Shown here in pieces: positions 1 to 10,193 of a stretch of 59,187 bases of DNA. The DNA lies in the NCBI GenBank assembly GCA_011947345.1, contig JAAVTG010001013.1, forward strand, positions 1 to 59,187, given 5' to 3'. Both the position numbers and the translations under genes were made by a program. The stretch is from Phytophthora quininea (taxonomy: Eukaryota > Oomycota > Peronosporomycetes > Peronosporales > Peronosporaceae). The number at the start of each line of letters is the position of its first letter. Position 1 is the stretch's first letter. The notes beneath the pieces were generated by a model. It saw only the letters and a program-made list of their open reading frames with translations. It was not told the DNA's origin and searched no databases.

Positions 1-250
1 CTATCCGTACTAACAACGAGTTTTCACATGAAGTTCTATTCCACACCTCAGTCGTTGATCTGGCGCGACAAAGGCCCAAGGAGCAAGATCATCCAATGCG
101 GCAAAATAGATCTGTCGACATGATAAACTTTAGGATGGATCCAACCATAGTTGCTTAATACAGAGTCGAATTTGTCTTGTATTACGCGAAGCCTCCCAAA
201 GCGCCAAGGAAGCGGGAAAATACATTGGCCCCCTTCCGGTAAGTGAAGAT
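1..250 (+). repeat. left arm of Fanzor element copy A
   Basis: This stretch is a near-identical inverted copy of 25798-26049; for example its first bases match the reverse complement of 26041-26049. It ends exactly where the 5' LTR begins. With 7949-8336 it makes up the two surviving arms of a second copy of the element at 23233-26049. The copy-B version of this arm holds an open frame on the minus strand (26056-25802), but here the frame is broken by a stop and indels. I recognise no domain in it. The copy continues beyond the left edge of the window, so its true end is not visible. Confidence 0.8.
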
Positions 251-621
251 TGTAACGGGGTTACACGAAAGTCATAGCCGTGCGTTGACTTTAGGGTTGC
301 ACAATACTCTTAACCGTGTGTAGAGTTTCGACTCTGTATCCATCTGGTTCTCCACCACTCATTTACATATTTCTTAGGTTAACTATGCCACATAGTTTAG
401 TCTATACATTTACACCAACTTCAGATAAATAATTCATTTCAGTTCTGTTTTTGCAGTTAATCTGTGTAGTCCTTGTTTTAGGGGACACTGACTCTGCGAG
501 TCCTAGTTACGGGACTGTACTTGGTTCTTGTATAGAACCGAAGGCTGGAAGCCTAAAGACACTGACTCGGGGAGTCCTACATCTTCCTCTGTGCACGTGC
601 ACCGCTACGCAGCCCGCTGCA
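251..621 (+). repeat. 5' LTR of the Ty3/gypsy element
   Basis: 371 bp, starting TGTAACGGGG and ending in CTGCA, so it has the canonical TG...CA ends. It aligns along its length with 7576-7948 and, inverted, with 54529-54900. It contains a duplicated motif with short palindromes (490-502 and 564-576). The small open frame starting near 451 recurs in all three LTRs and is a by-product of LTR conservation, not evidence of a gene. Confidence 0.93.
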
Positions 622-623
622 CC

Positions 624-640
624 TGGTAGCACTTGTAGTC
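624..640 (+). other. putative primer-binding site
   Basis: Two bases after the 5' LTR the sequence reads TGGTAGCACTTG. It starts with the TGG expected from pairing to the CCA end of a tRNA. I cannot name the tRNA from memory; position and the TGG start are the only support. Confidence 0.4.
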
Positions 641-678
641 AATCCTACTCCTGAGTTGTCGACTGAACCTCTGTGAGG

Positions 679-1646
679 ATGGAGCAAGCAGCGTTTGCGC
701 ATTTGACTCCCAGTCAGCAGGACACGCTTAATAAGCTTGCGTCCTTGGGCCTCTGAGGGCACAGCGCTCCTTGCTTCGCAAGGACCTGACGCCGTGACGG
801 CGCGCCTTGAGGCGTTCTCGAAGTACGAGAGTGCTATGCTGGAGCATATTCAGCAGCGTGTCGCTGCTGCAGCGCTCCCTCAGCGGGCGAAGTCGTTCTC
901 CGTGAGCGTGAAGACCTTCTCGGGGAAGGAGGGAGAACCTCCTGTTGTGGACCCAGGAGGTCGAAATGGCCATGGGTTCGGCCATGCTCCAAATGGAGAA
1001 CCAGCGCGTGGCGCTTGCGATCTCTAAGCTCGAAGGGCGAGCGAGAGAATGGGCCTTGACGTCGGGGACGTCTGTCGAAGAGGCCTTCCCGACCTGGAAG
1101 GAGCTGAAGGAGAAGCTCCTGCAGGTGTTCGCCGCCTAACCAGGCGTACCGCGTGAGTCACGCTTCCTTGCCACCCGCCAGGGTAAGAAGGATTTGGTGG
1201 ACTATGTCCAAGAGCTACGAACGCTCATCGCAGGCATGGCTGCCGACCCTCTACCCGAGGTGGCCACTGTGACCGTCTTCATGGAAGGACTCCGAGCTGG
1301 AGTGGCTCGCACGGAAGTATTCCGCCAGGGCCCGGCCGACTTTGAGAAGACCGTCGGTGTGGCATTGAATGCCGAGTTCAACTTTAAGTTGTCTCGAGTC
1401 GGTGCCGACACCAGCTCTTCCGGATCGAATGGTCCTGAGCCCATGGATCTCAGCTATGCTGAGGATGAAGACGAGGAGCTCAGAGCTGCTGAGCAGCGAG
1501 CAGGCATCCGGCGATGCTATGTGTGCGGGAGCACCCGCCACTTGAGGCCGACATGCCCTCTGCGCAGGCAGCGCTCCGACCAGCTCGGCCGCATCCCTGC
1601 CGAGAGCCAAACAGGCTCGGCGCAGGGAAACGCCGGCTCCCAGTAG
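679..1646 (+). pseudogene. retrotransposon gag, frameshifted
   Basis: Gag-type open frames begin at an ATG at 679 and continue in shifted frames from 737, 945 and 1194. The last frame holds a typical gag central segment and then a zinc knuckle, CYVCGSTRHLRPTC, of the form C-X2-C-X4-H-X4-C (about residues 107-120 of the frame from 1194). This binds element RNA in the capsid-like particle. At least two frame changes (near 735-750 and near 1139) mean no intact Gag can be read as printed. Short homopolymer losses, seen throughout the window, may explain some of them. Confidence 0.8.
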
Positions 1647-1744
1647 GCGCGGGGCGGCCTACTGGGGAAGAACTGAGTTCTGTAGTGCCTGTGGGTAGGG
1701 AGGCAGCAGGGCTCAGCCCCGAAGACTCCGTGCTCTATAACACG

Positions 1745-2128
1745 GAACGTGTATGCAAGCCGGGCTTGCTGGTCGTCCTGGTGGACGTGAAGGGCTTCGA
1801 CAAGCCATGGGTAGTCTTGATAGACTCTGGGGCGTCTGGCAACTCTGTCAGACGCTCTACCGTTCATGGTAGCCAGCGGTACGCTGAGACTCTGCAAGAG
1901 GGAAGTGGTGACACGGTCACTGTCCGTCTCGCGACGGAGGCCGTGTCACGGTGCCGAGGGTCCCGATTGATCTGAGGCTGAAGTTCTTGGACTTCGATAG
2001 CGTAGAACGCTGTCTGGTCCTTGACCTGGATTCGAGGTACGACCTCATCCTTGGCATGGCGTGGCTGGAGCGCCACGAGCCATGGATCGATTGGCAGTCG
2101 AAGACCTTGCGCTACGCGCATCTCTCGT
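1745..2128 (+). pseudogene. retrotransposon aspartic protease region
   Basis: The frame through 1760-1900 carries LIDSGASGN, the D-S/T-G catalytic motif of retroviral-type aspartic proteases. In a shifted frame near 2040 it is followed by DLILGMAWLERH, the characteristic C-terminal LG-hydrophobic segment of gypsy proteases. The two halves are out of frame with each other (a break near 1925-1975). The enzyme would cleave the Gag-Pol polyprotein. Confidence 0.75.
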
Positions 2129-2644
2129 AGCGGAGCATTGGCGAGTCAATAATCCACCTCTGCTAGGAAGCAGAAGCGCTATTGGCGCAAGCACCGAGTC
2201 GGGGGTCGTGGTAGATGTCAGTGTGTCCGATTGGTAGACGGCACCGTGAAGAACTGTAGTCCTGAAGAGCCTCCGAGGAATGTTGGTACAGTGGCACGTA
2301 CTCCACTGAGCGACGTCGGTCGTGGACCGAGCGAGTCGTTGGGTGTCCGAAGTGACACCAAGCCTTCTTTGAAGGCCGTTCCATCGACTGCGGCGGTTGC
2401 CGGCCGCGATCAAAGATCTCGCGACGCTTCGCGTGGCACCCCCTCGGGCAAACCCCTCATTTGAGAAGCGCCGGTAGAGCAGTGAGCTCTCCGTCCCCGT
2501 CTGGACGAGCCTCGGTGAAGCGAAGGCGTAGGAAGCTCGGCGGGCACACATGAGGTGTCCGTAGCGCCGATGGCGTCGACCGTCTTGAGCGACGCTCCAC
2601 GATCTGGCTGTGAACTGCTCTACACTCTCGTCGACGGGTGACGG

Positions 2645-3679
2645 GTGCGGTCGAGGGAGGCATCAACCTCGAAGACCTGCCAAGTATTGGCGAACCCTCT
2701 TAGAGCTGAACGAGATGCCCGTCGCCGAGTTTGGGAAGGCGCTGAGGACGGCGAGCTTGCCGAAGTGGTCATCATTCGACCCGAAGACGAGTTGAACTCG
2801 TCGTCCCTCGCGGACGAGTCGGTCTTGGCCGAGACCAAGAAGGCATTGAATGCGCGGAGTGGGTCAGCGATCCTGAAGGACCCGACTGACCCCTTTTATC
2901 CTTTACTCAAGGAGTATGGAGACGTTGTCTCAAAGGAGCCACCTAGTGACCTCCCTCCTGACCGAGGGGTCTGTAATGATATTGACTTGGTTCCCGGAAC
3001 GAAGTACTGCGTCACACGCCAGTGGCCCTTGCCGAAGGAGCAGTGCGACGTCTTTGACGCCTTCTTTCGTGCCAAGCACGTGGCAGGACTTGTGCGTGAG
3101 AGCAAGTCTCCGCGCTCCACGCCGACGTTCTGTGTCAGAAAGCCTATTGGCAAGTGGCGCATTGTTCATGCTTTCAATAAGCTGAACGCGACCACGATCC
3201 CGGCGCAGACGCCGATTTCTAGAAAGGATGTTCTTCAGAACAACATGGTTGGTTGTACCATGTATAGCGCGCTCGACCTAGTCGATGGCTATTACCAACT
3301 GCTCATGCGAGCGAGCGATGTGCCGCTGACAGCGGTGAGCACCCCGAGCGGCATGCTCTGGGAGTGGCTCGTTATGCCACAAGGGCTGTCGAACGCGCCG
3401 GCGACGTTCAATCGTCTCGTGACGCAGTTGTTCCGGCCCCATCGGGCGTATGCGCAGACATACTTCGACGACATCTTCGTCCACAGTCGTGCTGAGCACT
3501 GGAAGACTGACGTCGAGATGCACGTGGAGCATCTGCGAGCGGTGCTCGAGTGCATGCGCACGAATAAGTTGTACGCCAACGCAGACAAGTGTGTCTTTGG
3601 TGCCGAGGAGATTCCTTCCTTGGCTGCTTCATTGGGAAGCGTGGCTTGCGGGCAGATCCTGCCAAGGTCAATGCCATAG
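2645..3679 (+). pseudogene. retrotransposon reverse transcriptase
   Basis: An open frame of about 344 codons with the RT blocks in order: a TPTFCVRKPIGKWRIV block near residue 170, SALDLVDGYYQ with the first catalytic Asp, a MPQGLSNAPATF block, and TYFDDIFV with the paired catalytic aspartates (Y-F-D-D). These are the Ty3/gypsy RT motifs. Downstream of KCVFGAEEIP (near 3615) the frame goes off, and the expected thumb and connection region continues in another frame. The run of T near 3615 is one base short of what the alignment predicts. Confidence 0.9.
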
Positions 3680-3689
3680 TGGACTGGTT

Positions 3690-4808
3690 CCTTTGAACCA
3701 GAAGGACCTTCGCAAAAGTGAATTGCACAAGTACAGCGAGAACTACGCTGAGTTGGCTCGGCCATTGTCCAATCTCCTTAAGAAGGATGCGGACTGGTGT
3801 TGGCGTGCTGAGCACGAGACTGCGTTTGCGCAGATTAAGGAGAGCCTCCTGCAGGCGCCGATGTTGGCGCTGCCGGACCCCGATCGTCCGTTCAGTGTCG
3901 TCTGTGACGCCTCCGACTTTGCCATCGGCTGCGCTTTGCTAGCGGACGCCGAGGGGCGTGAAAGCGTGATCGCGTTTGAGTCTCGCCAGCTTAAAGCTTC
4001 GGAGAAGAACTACCCAGTTCACGACAAGGAGCTACTTGCGATGAAGTACGCTCTCGTCAAGTTCAGGGTGCACCTGCTCGGCTCTAAGCCGTTCGTGATC
4101 TTCACGGATCATGCGTCACTACGCACTGCGACACAGTCGCCTCACCTCTCGCAGAGAATGGCCCGCTGGCTCTCCTTCTTTGCGGAGTATAACTTCGAGG
4201 TGAAGTACAAGCCTGGCAGGCAGAACGTTCTGGCCGATACGCTGTCACGCCGGCCGAACTATGAGCTTTCTCATGTCACGATGGTGAAGTCGTCGGTGAC
4301 GGATTTGATCCGAGCAGCGCATGCACAGGACGAGTCCTGCGTCGCATTGCTGCGCGCTTTGGGGAGCGAGGAGTTTAAAGACTCGAAGACAGAACTGTCT
4401 GGGCGCTTGCGCGCGCGGCTGCATCGCTACGTCTGCGAGGGCGGCCTGCAGTACTACAGCACGGGTCCCGATGACCCTCCACGTGTCGCGGTGCCTCATG
4501 ACGAGGACCTCAGGTATCGGATACTGTATGAGGCTCACGACGCTCCCACGAGCGGCCACCTGGATCGCGAGAAGACCTACAGCTCGGTGAGCTCCATGTA
4601 CTGGTGGTCCAAGCTGTACAAGTGGGTCAGCACATATGTGCGCACGTGTGAGACGTGTCAACGGGTCAAACCCGCGCCGTATGCGGCGGCGCCGCTGGCG
4701 AGTTTGCCGGTACCCAGCGGGTGTTGGCAGTCCATGAGTATGGACTTTGTGTTTGGCCTGCCAAAGGACTCGGCAGGCAACACGGTATTGTGGTCTTTGT
4801 TGACCGAT
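3690..4808 (+). pseudogene. retrotransposon RNase H and integrase zinc-binding domain
   Basis: The frame shows an RNase H domain: VVCDASDFAIG (first catalytic Asp), a conserved Glu in DKELLAMKYAL, and FTDHASLR (further Asp). A gypsy integrase HHCC zinc-binding domain follows, with SGHLDREKT and then CETCQRVKP. The start of the integrase core, SMDFVFGLP, is in the same frame. The frame stops at 4809-4811, and the core continues in the frame that starts before 4770. The shift falls in a GG run near 4788. Confidence 0.88.
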
Positions 4809-5262
4809 TGAGCAAGATGGCTCACTTAGCGGCGGTGCCGGACTCCATTGATGGAGAGGGTGGAGCCTCGCTGTTCATCGATCGAGTCTTTCGGCAGCAT
4901 GGACTGCCGGAGACGACCGTCTCGGATCGAGATCCGCGCTTCACGGGGAAGTTCTGGACGTTCGTCTTCAAGGTGCTAGGCACACGACTGGACATGTCCA
5001 CAGCGGATCATCCGCAGACCGACGGTCAGACCGAACGCGTCAATCGCGTCGTCGAGGACGTCTTGCGCAGCGTGTGCGATGAAACTCCAAGGCGGTGGAG
5101 CGCCATGCTCCCGCTTGTCGAGTTTGCATTGAACGATGCAGTGCATGCCTCTACCAGCTTCACTCCGTTCTACGTGAACGGCTTAGCGCACCCGCGCGTT
5201 CCCTTTCCCTCCACTTCGTGGCCAAGGGCTTGGTGGGGGAGGGATAGCTCCCGAGCTTGCTG
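4770..5262 (+). pseudogene. retrotransposon integrase catalytic core
   Basis: This continues the core begun in the previous frame. It contains VFVDRLSKMAH, VSDRDPRF (second catalytic Asp), and DHPQTDGQTERVN with the catalytic Glu, so the D-D-35-E triad of Ty3/gypsy integrases is recognisable. The frame closes at a stop at 5261-5263 after drifting out of register near 5215, where the sequence is GC-rich and has G and C runs. Confidence 0.88.
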
Positions 5263-5279
5263 ATGTCAGCCCTCTTGCG

Positions 5280-6164
5280 GTGCGCAAGCAAGTCGAGAAC
5301 TTCCTCTCGACGAGGTTGAGCGTCTTACGCAGTGTGCGTGACGCGATGGCTGAAAGCCAAGATGTTCAGAAAGAACAAGCTGATGCAAAAGGCAGAGGTA
5401 ATATGGTGGAATTCCAGGTCGGGGACCTTGTTTTATTAAACGCTAAGAACCTGCCTACACATGCAGTATCTGCCGTCTTCAAGACGAAACTCCGACCACG
5501 GTTCATCGGACCGTTCAAGGTCGTGGCCAAGAAGGGCCTTGCATACACGCTGAACCTCCCAGCGAAGATGCGAACACATCCTGTGTTCTACGTGGGCTTG
5601 CTTAAGCCGTACCAGAACCCCGCGGGGGTGAGCGCGGAGGCGCTGGCGCCACAGGCGGCGTCGACAACGCTGAGTAGACGAACTGCTGCAGCCCGGTCAG
5701 TTGACCCCGAAGCTCCGCGAGCCCTAGCTCCTGAGCGCGAAGACGATCGGAGATCGATTGCGGAGCCTCGAACCACTCCACCCGCTGCTGCAGATCCGTC
5801 AGATCTTGATCGTAGCGATCAAACGTCTCCCAGACGTCTCGCGTCTGGCGAGCGAGCTCTCTCCGCAGCGAGCGAACACGGTGCAGCATGGCTGACACCT
5901 CCGACTGACGGGCCCAACGCGAGCAGGAATCGGATTCCCATGGTCATCGACCATCCGACCATCGCCCACCTCCGGCGCTGCTCGATGAGCACGGTGACCT
6001 CTACTATCACGTGGAGCGTCTTCTAGCACGTCGCCGACGTAAGGGTCATACCCAGTATCCGGTGAAGTGGAGGGGTTACCCTCACTCCCAGAACTCGTGG
6101 AAATACGAGATGCCTCTAAGGCAAGACTGCCCTGACGTCGTGGACGCTTTTGATCGGGCTGATC
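5280..6164 (+). pseudogene. integrase C-terminal region and chromodomain
   Basis: The frame 5280-6026 starts in the integrase C-terminus: coiled helices, then the GDLVLLNAKNL/KLRPRFIGPFKV block that is the conserved GPY/F-type module. A low-complexity linker follows. In the overlapping frame 6011-6164 a chromodomain is read: the VERLLARR lead, YPVKWRGYP, and NSWKYE. This places the element among the chromoviruses, whose chromodomain is thought to steer integration to modified chromatin. The linker-to-chromodomain junction needs a frame change near 6010-6026. Confidence 0.8.
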
Positions 6165-6180
6165 AGGGGCACCCTGGGGC

Positions 6181-7294
6181 TCACGGTCGACTCGTCGACC
6201 GAGCCGCGCTCTCGCCACTAGTGCGAGGCGCGTCCGGGTCAGAAGCAGAGCTCATGCTCTGGTCCGGGGCTGGTTCAGCCAGCGAAGCCTCTCCCTGAGA
6301 GGCAGGAGCGAAATGGGGCGCACCCGCGCCGACTGCACGCGCAGAGCGCGAGCGAGCAAGTCTCGTACGGGACTTAGCAAAGTCAAAGTACAGACGTCGT
6401 TCGACGCGAACGTCCGCTTCGCAGAAGCTTGCATGCAGGTTGTCGAACGACTGCAACTTGCGGCCGTGTTCGGCCTAAGTATGGATAGCCGAGAGATACT
6501 CTTCGGCTGTCTCTCCAGGCTTGAGAGCGATGAGGTACGTCCGCATCTGCGGCACCGAGCCGCCGCTCGCTTGAGCGTGAAGACGTTGGCGATACTCCGC
6601 CACGTTCGTCACCTGCGGCGTCAGGAACCGCTCGTGGAGCGCCTGACGAGCCGCCAGCTCAGCGCCTGTGCGGGCTGGAGGCTCCACGATATAGCTGGCA
6701 AGCGAAGGCTGCGCGGCAGCAGCTCGGGCCAGCTCGGCCTGCATCACGCGGCTCGAAGCCGTAGTCGCGTCGCGACGGAGTCAGCAATGGCTGTGGCACC
6801 GGACGGTGCGAGCGCGTGGACGCTCGATTCGCGAGGGCGCGGTCCTGAGCCCCGTCGAGGTCCTTCGTGATGACACGCTCGCCAGAGCGGTCATCCTCAT
6901 CACGTGGAGGCAGCGGCGGAGCCGAGGGCAAGGCGATCAGCACGAAGACCGAGGGCCTGGATTCAGGAAACGGACACAGCGTCCGCAGCGGTGGTCGCTG
7001 ACCGGGAGGCGTGCGTGGGTCACGCGGAGAGCGTGGTGTACGCGGGGGATCGCGACGAGGGACTTCTAGCCCTCGGCGAAGCGCCTGAGCGATCGACGCG
7101 CTCGCCGCGAATTGATGTACCACCGCCTTGGTCGTCCGACTCGTCATAGGCGACCTCGCCGTCCTCTTGGGGCGAGCGAGGGCTCCGTACCAGCGAAGGA
7201 GAACGCCGCGTCGGCGACGAGAGCGGACTCCACCTCGGGACGAGGTCACGTCGCTGCCAGCCTGGCTGTTGGAACTACCCGTGGGGCTGCGCAT
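6181..7294 (-). CDS. antisense open reading region between pol and 3' LTR (unknown)
   Basis: Within the retrotransposon, between the chromodomain and the 3' LTR, the minus strand carries three consecutive open frames (7294-6659, 6747-6475, 6456-6181) that together span about 1.1 kb. The middle one reads like folded protein, for example EYRQRLHAQ and LIALKPGETAEEYL, and the first is Arg/Pro-rich. The plus strand here has only short open frames. I recognise no family. Antisense ORFs at this position are known in some plant gypsy elements. It could also be a captured gene fragment or non-coding. The frame breaks near 6750 and 6470 leave its status open. Confidence 0.35.
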
Positions 7295-7562
7295 GGCGCG
7301 ATCCCCGTAGATCCGGCGGTGCGCCGCGAAGTACTCCGCAACGGAGAGCGTATGAGCGGCCTCAGGCCGGCTTGAGGTCGTGTACGAGCGCTGGGAAGTT
7401 GGGAAAGCCTGGCAGGGAGACCTGCAAGTGATCGACAGTTGAGGCAGGCGAAGAATGAGCTCGTCGAGCCAACGGCGGTCACGTTGAGGCGTAGCAACCA
7501 GCTGAAGTCTCTAAGAGACCCGACCGTGACAAGGCAGTTGTGGATCCGGTGTATCCACTGTT

Positions 7563-7575
7563 TGGAGGCGGAAGG
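7563..7575 (+). other. polypurine tract
   Basis: The purine-rich run ggaggcggaagg sits directly before the TG of the 3' LTR, the position of plus-strand priming in LTR retrotransposons. Confidence 0.7.
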
Positions 7576-7948
7576 TGTAGCGGGGCTACACGAAAGTCAT
7601 AGCCGTGCGTTGACTTTGGAGGTTACACGAAACTCTTAACCGTGTGTAGAGTTTCGACTCTGTATCCATCTGGTTCTCCACCACTCATTTACATATTTCT
7701 TAGGTTAACTATGCCACATAGTTTAGTCTATACATTTACACCAACTTCAGATAAATAATTCATTTCAGTTCTGTTTTTGCAGTTAATTCGTGTTGTCCTT
7801 GTTTTAAGGGACACTGACTCTGCGAGTCCTACTTTCGGGACTGTACTTGGTTCTTGTATAGAACCGAAGGCGGGACGCCTAAAGACACTGACTCGAGGAG
7901 TCCTACATCTTCCTCTGTGCACGTGCACCGCTACGCAGCCTCGCTGCA
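7576..7948 (+). repeat. 3' LTR of the Ty3/gypsy element
   Basis: 373 bp with TG...CA ends, aligning with 251-621. It abuts the Fanzor copy-A remnant that starts at 7949. Confidence 0.93.
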
Positions 7949-8128
7949 AGAACGTTATACGGTCAGTGCTTCGGAGAGATGACGTATGCTCGACTGCGTC
8001 CAACGCCCCACAAGGCGCCCAAACTCAACCGAGCGGTACTTTGCTGTTCATCCAAGAAATGCCGAACAAACTTTGGCAACGGAGACGTGAACGCTGCCAA
8101 GAACATGCTTACCACCCTGAAGACCTAA
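7949..8128 (+). pseudogene. C-terminal remnant of Fanzor nuclease, copy A
   Basis: Fanzor proteins are eukaryotic homologues of the RNA-guided nuclease TnpB. This fragment starts mid-gene at the LTR border and reads open to a TAA at 8126-8128. It holds the C-terminal zinc-finger segment and the last RuvC motif, GNGDVNAAKN, with the catalytic Asp in the D-x-N-A-A-x-N signature typical of TnpB/Fanzor. It is about 96% identical by eye to 23442-23621 on the minus strand. The first Cys pair is damaged (LYGQC here against LCCHC in copy B). Upstream gene parts are missing because the LTR element replaces them. Confidence 0.85.
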
Positions 8129-8336
8129 CTTATACCGGGAGCTGACCTCCTGCGTTTGCGCGGTGAGCCGACTCCTCCTAGCTAAAAGAGCTGCGCTTCT
8201 GCGAGATGCTAGGGGCCAAACTCCCCTGACAGCCAAACTGCCAGAGCACTGCAAGCGGAGACTCGTTCGAAGCCAAACAGCGCATAATGGATAGGACACA
8301 GGATCTTCCTTTGTTAGCCAGTGTCCATACTATTAT
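8129..8336 (+). ncRNA. candidate guide-RNA-bearing 3' tail of Fanzor copy A
   Basis: The 208 bp after the Fanzor stop have no open frame of note yet match 23233-23441 at about 97% by eye, ending abruptly at tactattat. In TnpB and Fanzor loci the guide (omega) RNA overlaps the 3' end of the gene and the element end, so this tail is where one would be expected. Short stems are visible, for example AGCT/AGCT around 8179-8191 and a ggacac...gtgtcc pair at about 8293-8325. Transcription is not shown by sequence alone. Confidence 0.4.
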
Positions 8337-9049
8337 CAGATACTTGATGTTTTCTCAGCTAAGCTGAGAGCACAGCTGTGTTTTTGCGGTTGAAGTCGCA
8401 CTTTTCTGAATTTTGTAATTTGGCAGTCACTTGTAACGGCTCTCCAGCGTCTCGAGCTCGATTGACTTGCTTTCACTAAACATTTGCTCTTCTATGGGAC
8501 ACTGTCCGGACATTACTGTGCGTACCGAGTTGACTTTTAGACAGTCTCGGTCGTATTCAACTACCTCAACCTCGACCGGAAACTACGGTACTTCATTGGC
8601 CCTCGAAAAAGCAAAACGCAGCCCGCCAGTTCGTAGACCACGCTAGTCTCCGCTTAGCGTGAGCGGACCACTACTGCGCTCAACCTGTACGCACTTGATT
8701 TGCCCCGTGGATAAAGCTCGACATTTGGGTGCATCAGTGCACACATTAGAAATATTTATAAATAGAGTTGAAACAGTGGTGTGACACGAAGTAGCACACT
8801 GCTGGCTTGGGCAGCAAAGATAACTGCGCTGCTCTGCGTAAAGGTGTGCTAGTCCTGGGTCCGCGAGATGCAACATTAAGTGGCGCTGCAGTTATCGACA
8901 CTGAGCGTTAAGATGTGAAATGAAGTGGAGGCGAAGTAAGCGATCTGGCCAAGCCTGGAGGTAGGAGGAAGGAGGATATGTGGAAGAGTGACATATCTCC
9001 AACGACTGATAGACGACCAACTGGTGCAGGTACTGCTTTGTTAGGAATG
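8337..9049. other. no recognisable gene
   Basis: I see only short open frames without family motifs and no tandem repeat. The sequence diverges from copy B of the Fanzor element at 8337. Confidence 0.6.
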
Positions 9050-10193
9050 TGAGGAATACACCGTCGCTTTCTAATAAGGCGATGTATTGTTGCTGTTACG
9101 CCGCATTGGAGACACAATCGCCAAAACCGCAAACACACTGGAACATCAGTTCGCGGTGGCACTGATAGTTGAAGGTGCGCTCTTGAAGACGAGGAATGTT
9201 TCGAGCTGCAAAGATGCCGAGGCGTGTGGTATTCGTTCAACTGAATTCGTACAGTCTGCAGTGTAAATGACACGGGTGATTGAAGAACCTGCTCTTGTTG
9301 CCGCAACGCAGCGCGTCGATGGAAATCATGGAATCGCCTCCTCCCATAGCGCTTTCGTTTCCATCTGGACCTGGTAGCGTCTATCAGGCCGTACAACAGC
9401 ACCTTGTTCGTACAGCACCTCTCCACCATACCCAATGATGAACGCGTTCTGGGGAATTAAAGTGTAGCCGACTGCCCTAAGTCTGACTCGAGTTTCGATC
9501 AGCCCAAGGTGGTATCGAGGAGAGAACCGATTTCCACAATCGTTTCCATTTGGACAGTTTGTGTCATCGCAAACGACGGAAGTTGCAACAGTTAGGCACG
9601 AGATCGGTAGCTCGGCGCCATCGTTAACCACACATGAAGTGTCACACTAGCAATCGTCTTCATCCGTTCCATCCAGCGTGTTCACAACTGGGTACGGTCG
9701 TGATGTAGCGAACATGTTGGCGTCGATTTGGGGGATATGGAGTGGAAACTCGATCGGGATAACGAAGTTATAATCGCCACTAAGTGGTGGCATATCTTGC
9801 GGTGGCATTGGAGGAGTTGTGTTTGTCATACTGTAGTGTACGTGCCGAGATCGTGGGGTTTGGAATATGCGACTCCAAGTCTGTTGAGCAGCTTGTTGTT
9901 TTGCACTAGTGTATGCATTTATGGTGGCACTTGGACTTTTCTTGGAACTGTGTTGGGGGTTGATGATGGAGAAGAGTGAATTGCAAATGGCGTGGTACAA
10001 GTTGACAAAAACTGGAGGAAGGGCTTTTGCCTCCGTAGAGCTTGCCGATCGGATGTACGCGATTTATCACCCGCTCGACTTCTCGCGCCGCGCCAAGTAC
10101 ATATTCCAGCTTTCGCTGTGGAAGAATCAGAGCCGACAATTTAACAAGCTCAACTGCTGCGTCCAGTTCACGTACCCGTTTGAAAAGGTTCAC
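9050..10193 (-). pseudogene. SET-domain protein, degenerate
   Basis: On the minus strand a Cys-rich pre-SET/AWS-like segment (CDDTNCPNGNDC) leads into a SET core. A block ending FIIGYGGEVL corresponds to the usual I-x-E-Y-x-G-E-V. After a frame change near 9326 come RCGNKSRFFNHPC (the R-x-x-N-x-x-R-F-x-N-H-S-C block with Ser changed to Pro), an IFAARNI block and a post-SET CVCGFGDC. SET domains methylate lysines, chiefly in histones. The N-terminal part (10193-9647) includes a helical segment, RELDAAVELVKL. There is an in-frame TAG near 9648 and at least two frameshifts. Its place among mobile elements suggests it belongs to, or was spread by, one of them. Confidence 0.7.

Larger units (their letters stand above)
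251..7948 (+). mobile_element. Ty3/gypsy LTR retrotransposon of chromovirus type
   Basis: A complete-length but frameshifted element. Order on the plus strand: 5' LTR, gag with zinc knuckle, aspartic protease, reverse transcriptase, RNase H, integrase, chromodomain, a long region with an antisense open frame, polypurine tract, 3' LTR. The protease-RT-RNaseH-integrase order is that of Ty3/gypsy, and the C-terminal chromodomain marks a chromovirus. The LTRs differ at many positions (by eye about 95% identical), so the insertion is not very recent. The bases flanking the two ends (…gaagat and agaacg…) do not form a target-site duplication. A related solo LTR lies at 54529-54900. Confidence 0.93.

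Noticed and set aside
451..654. Small ORF repeated in 5' LTR, 3' LTR and solo LTR
   Set aside because: It is conserved only because the LTR DNA is conserved; there is no domain, and it crosses the LTR border in one copy.
2045..2551. 168-codon minus-strand ORF in the retrotransposon
   Set aside because: Antisense to the protease/linker region, without motif or support, unlike the 6181-7294 region where the plus strand lacks a gene.
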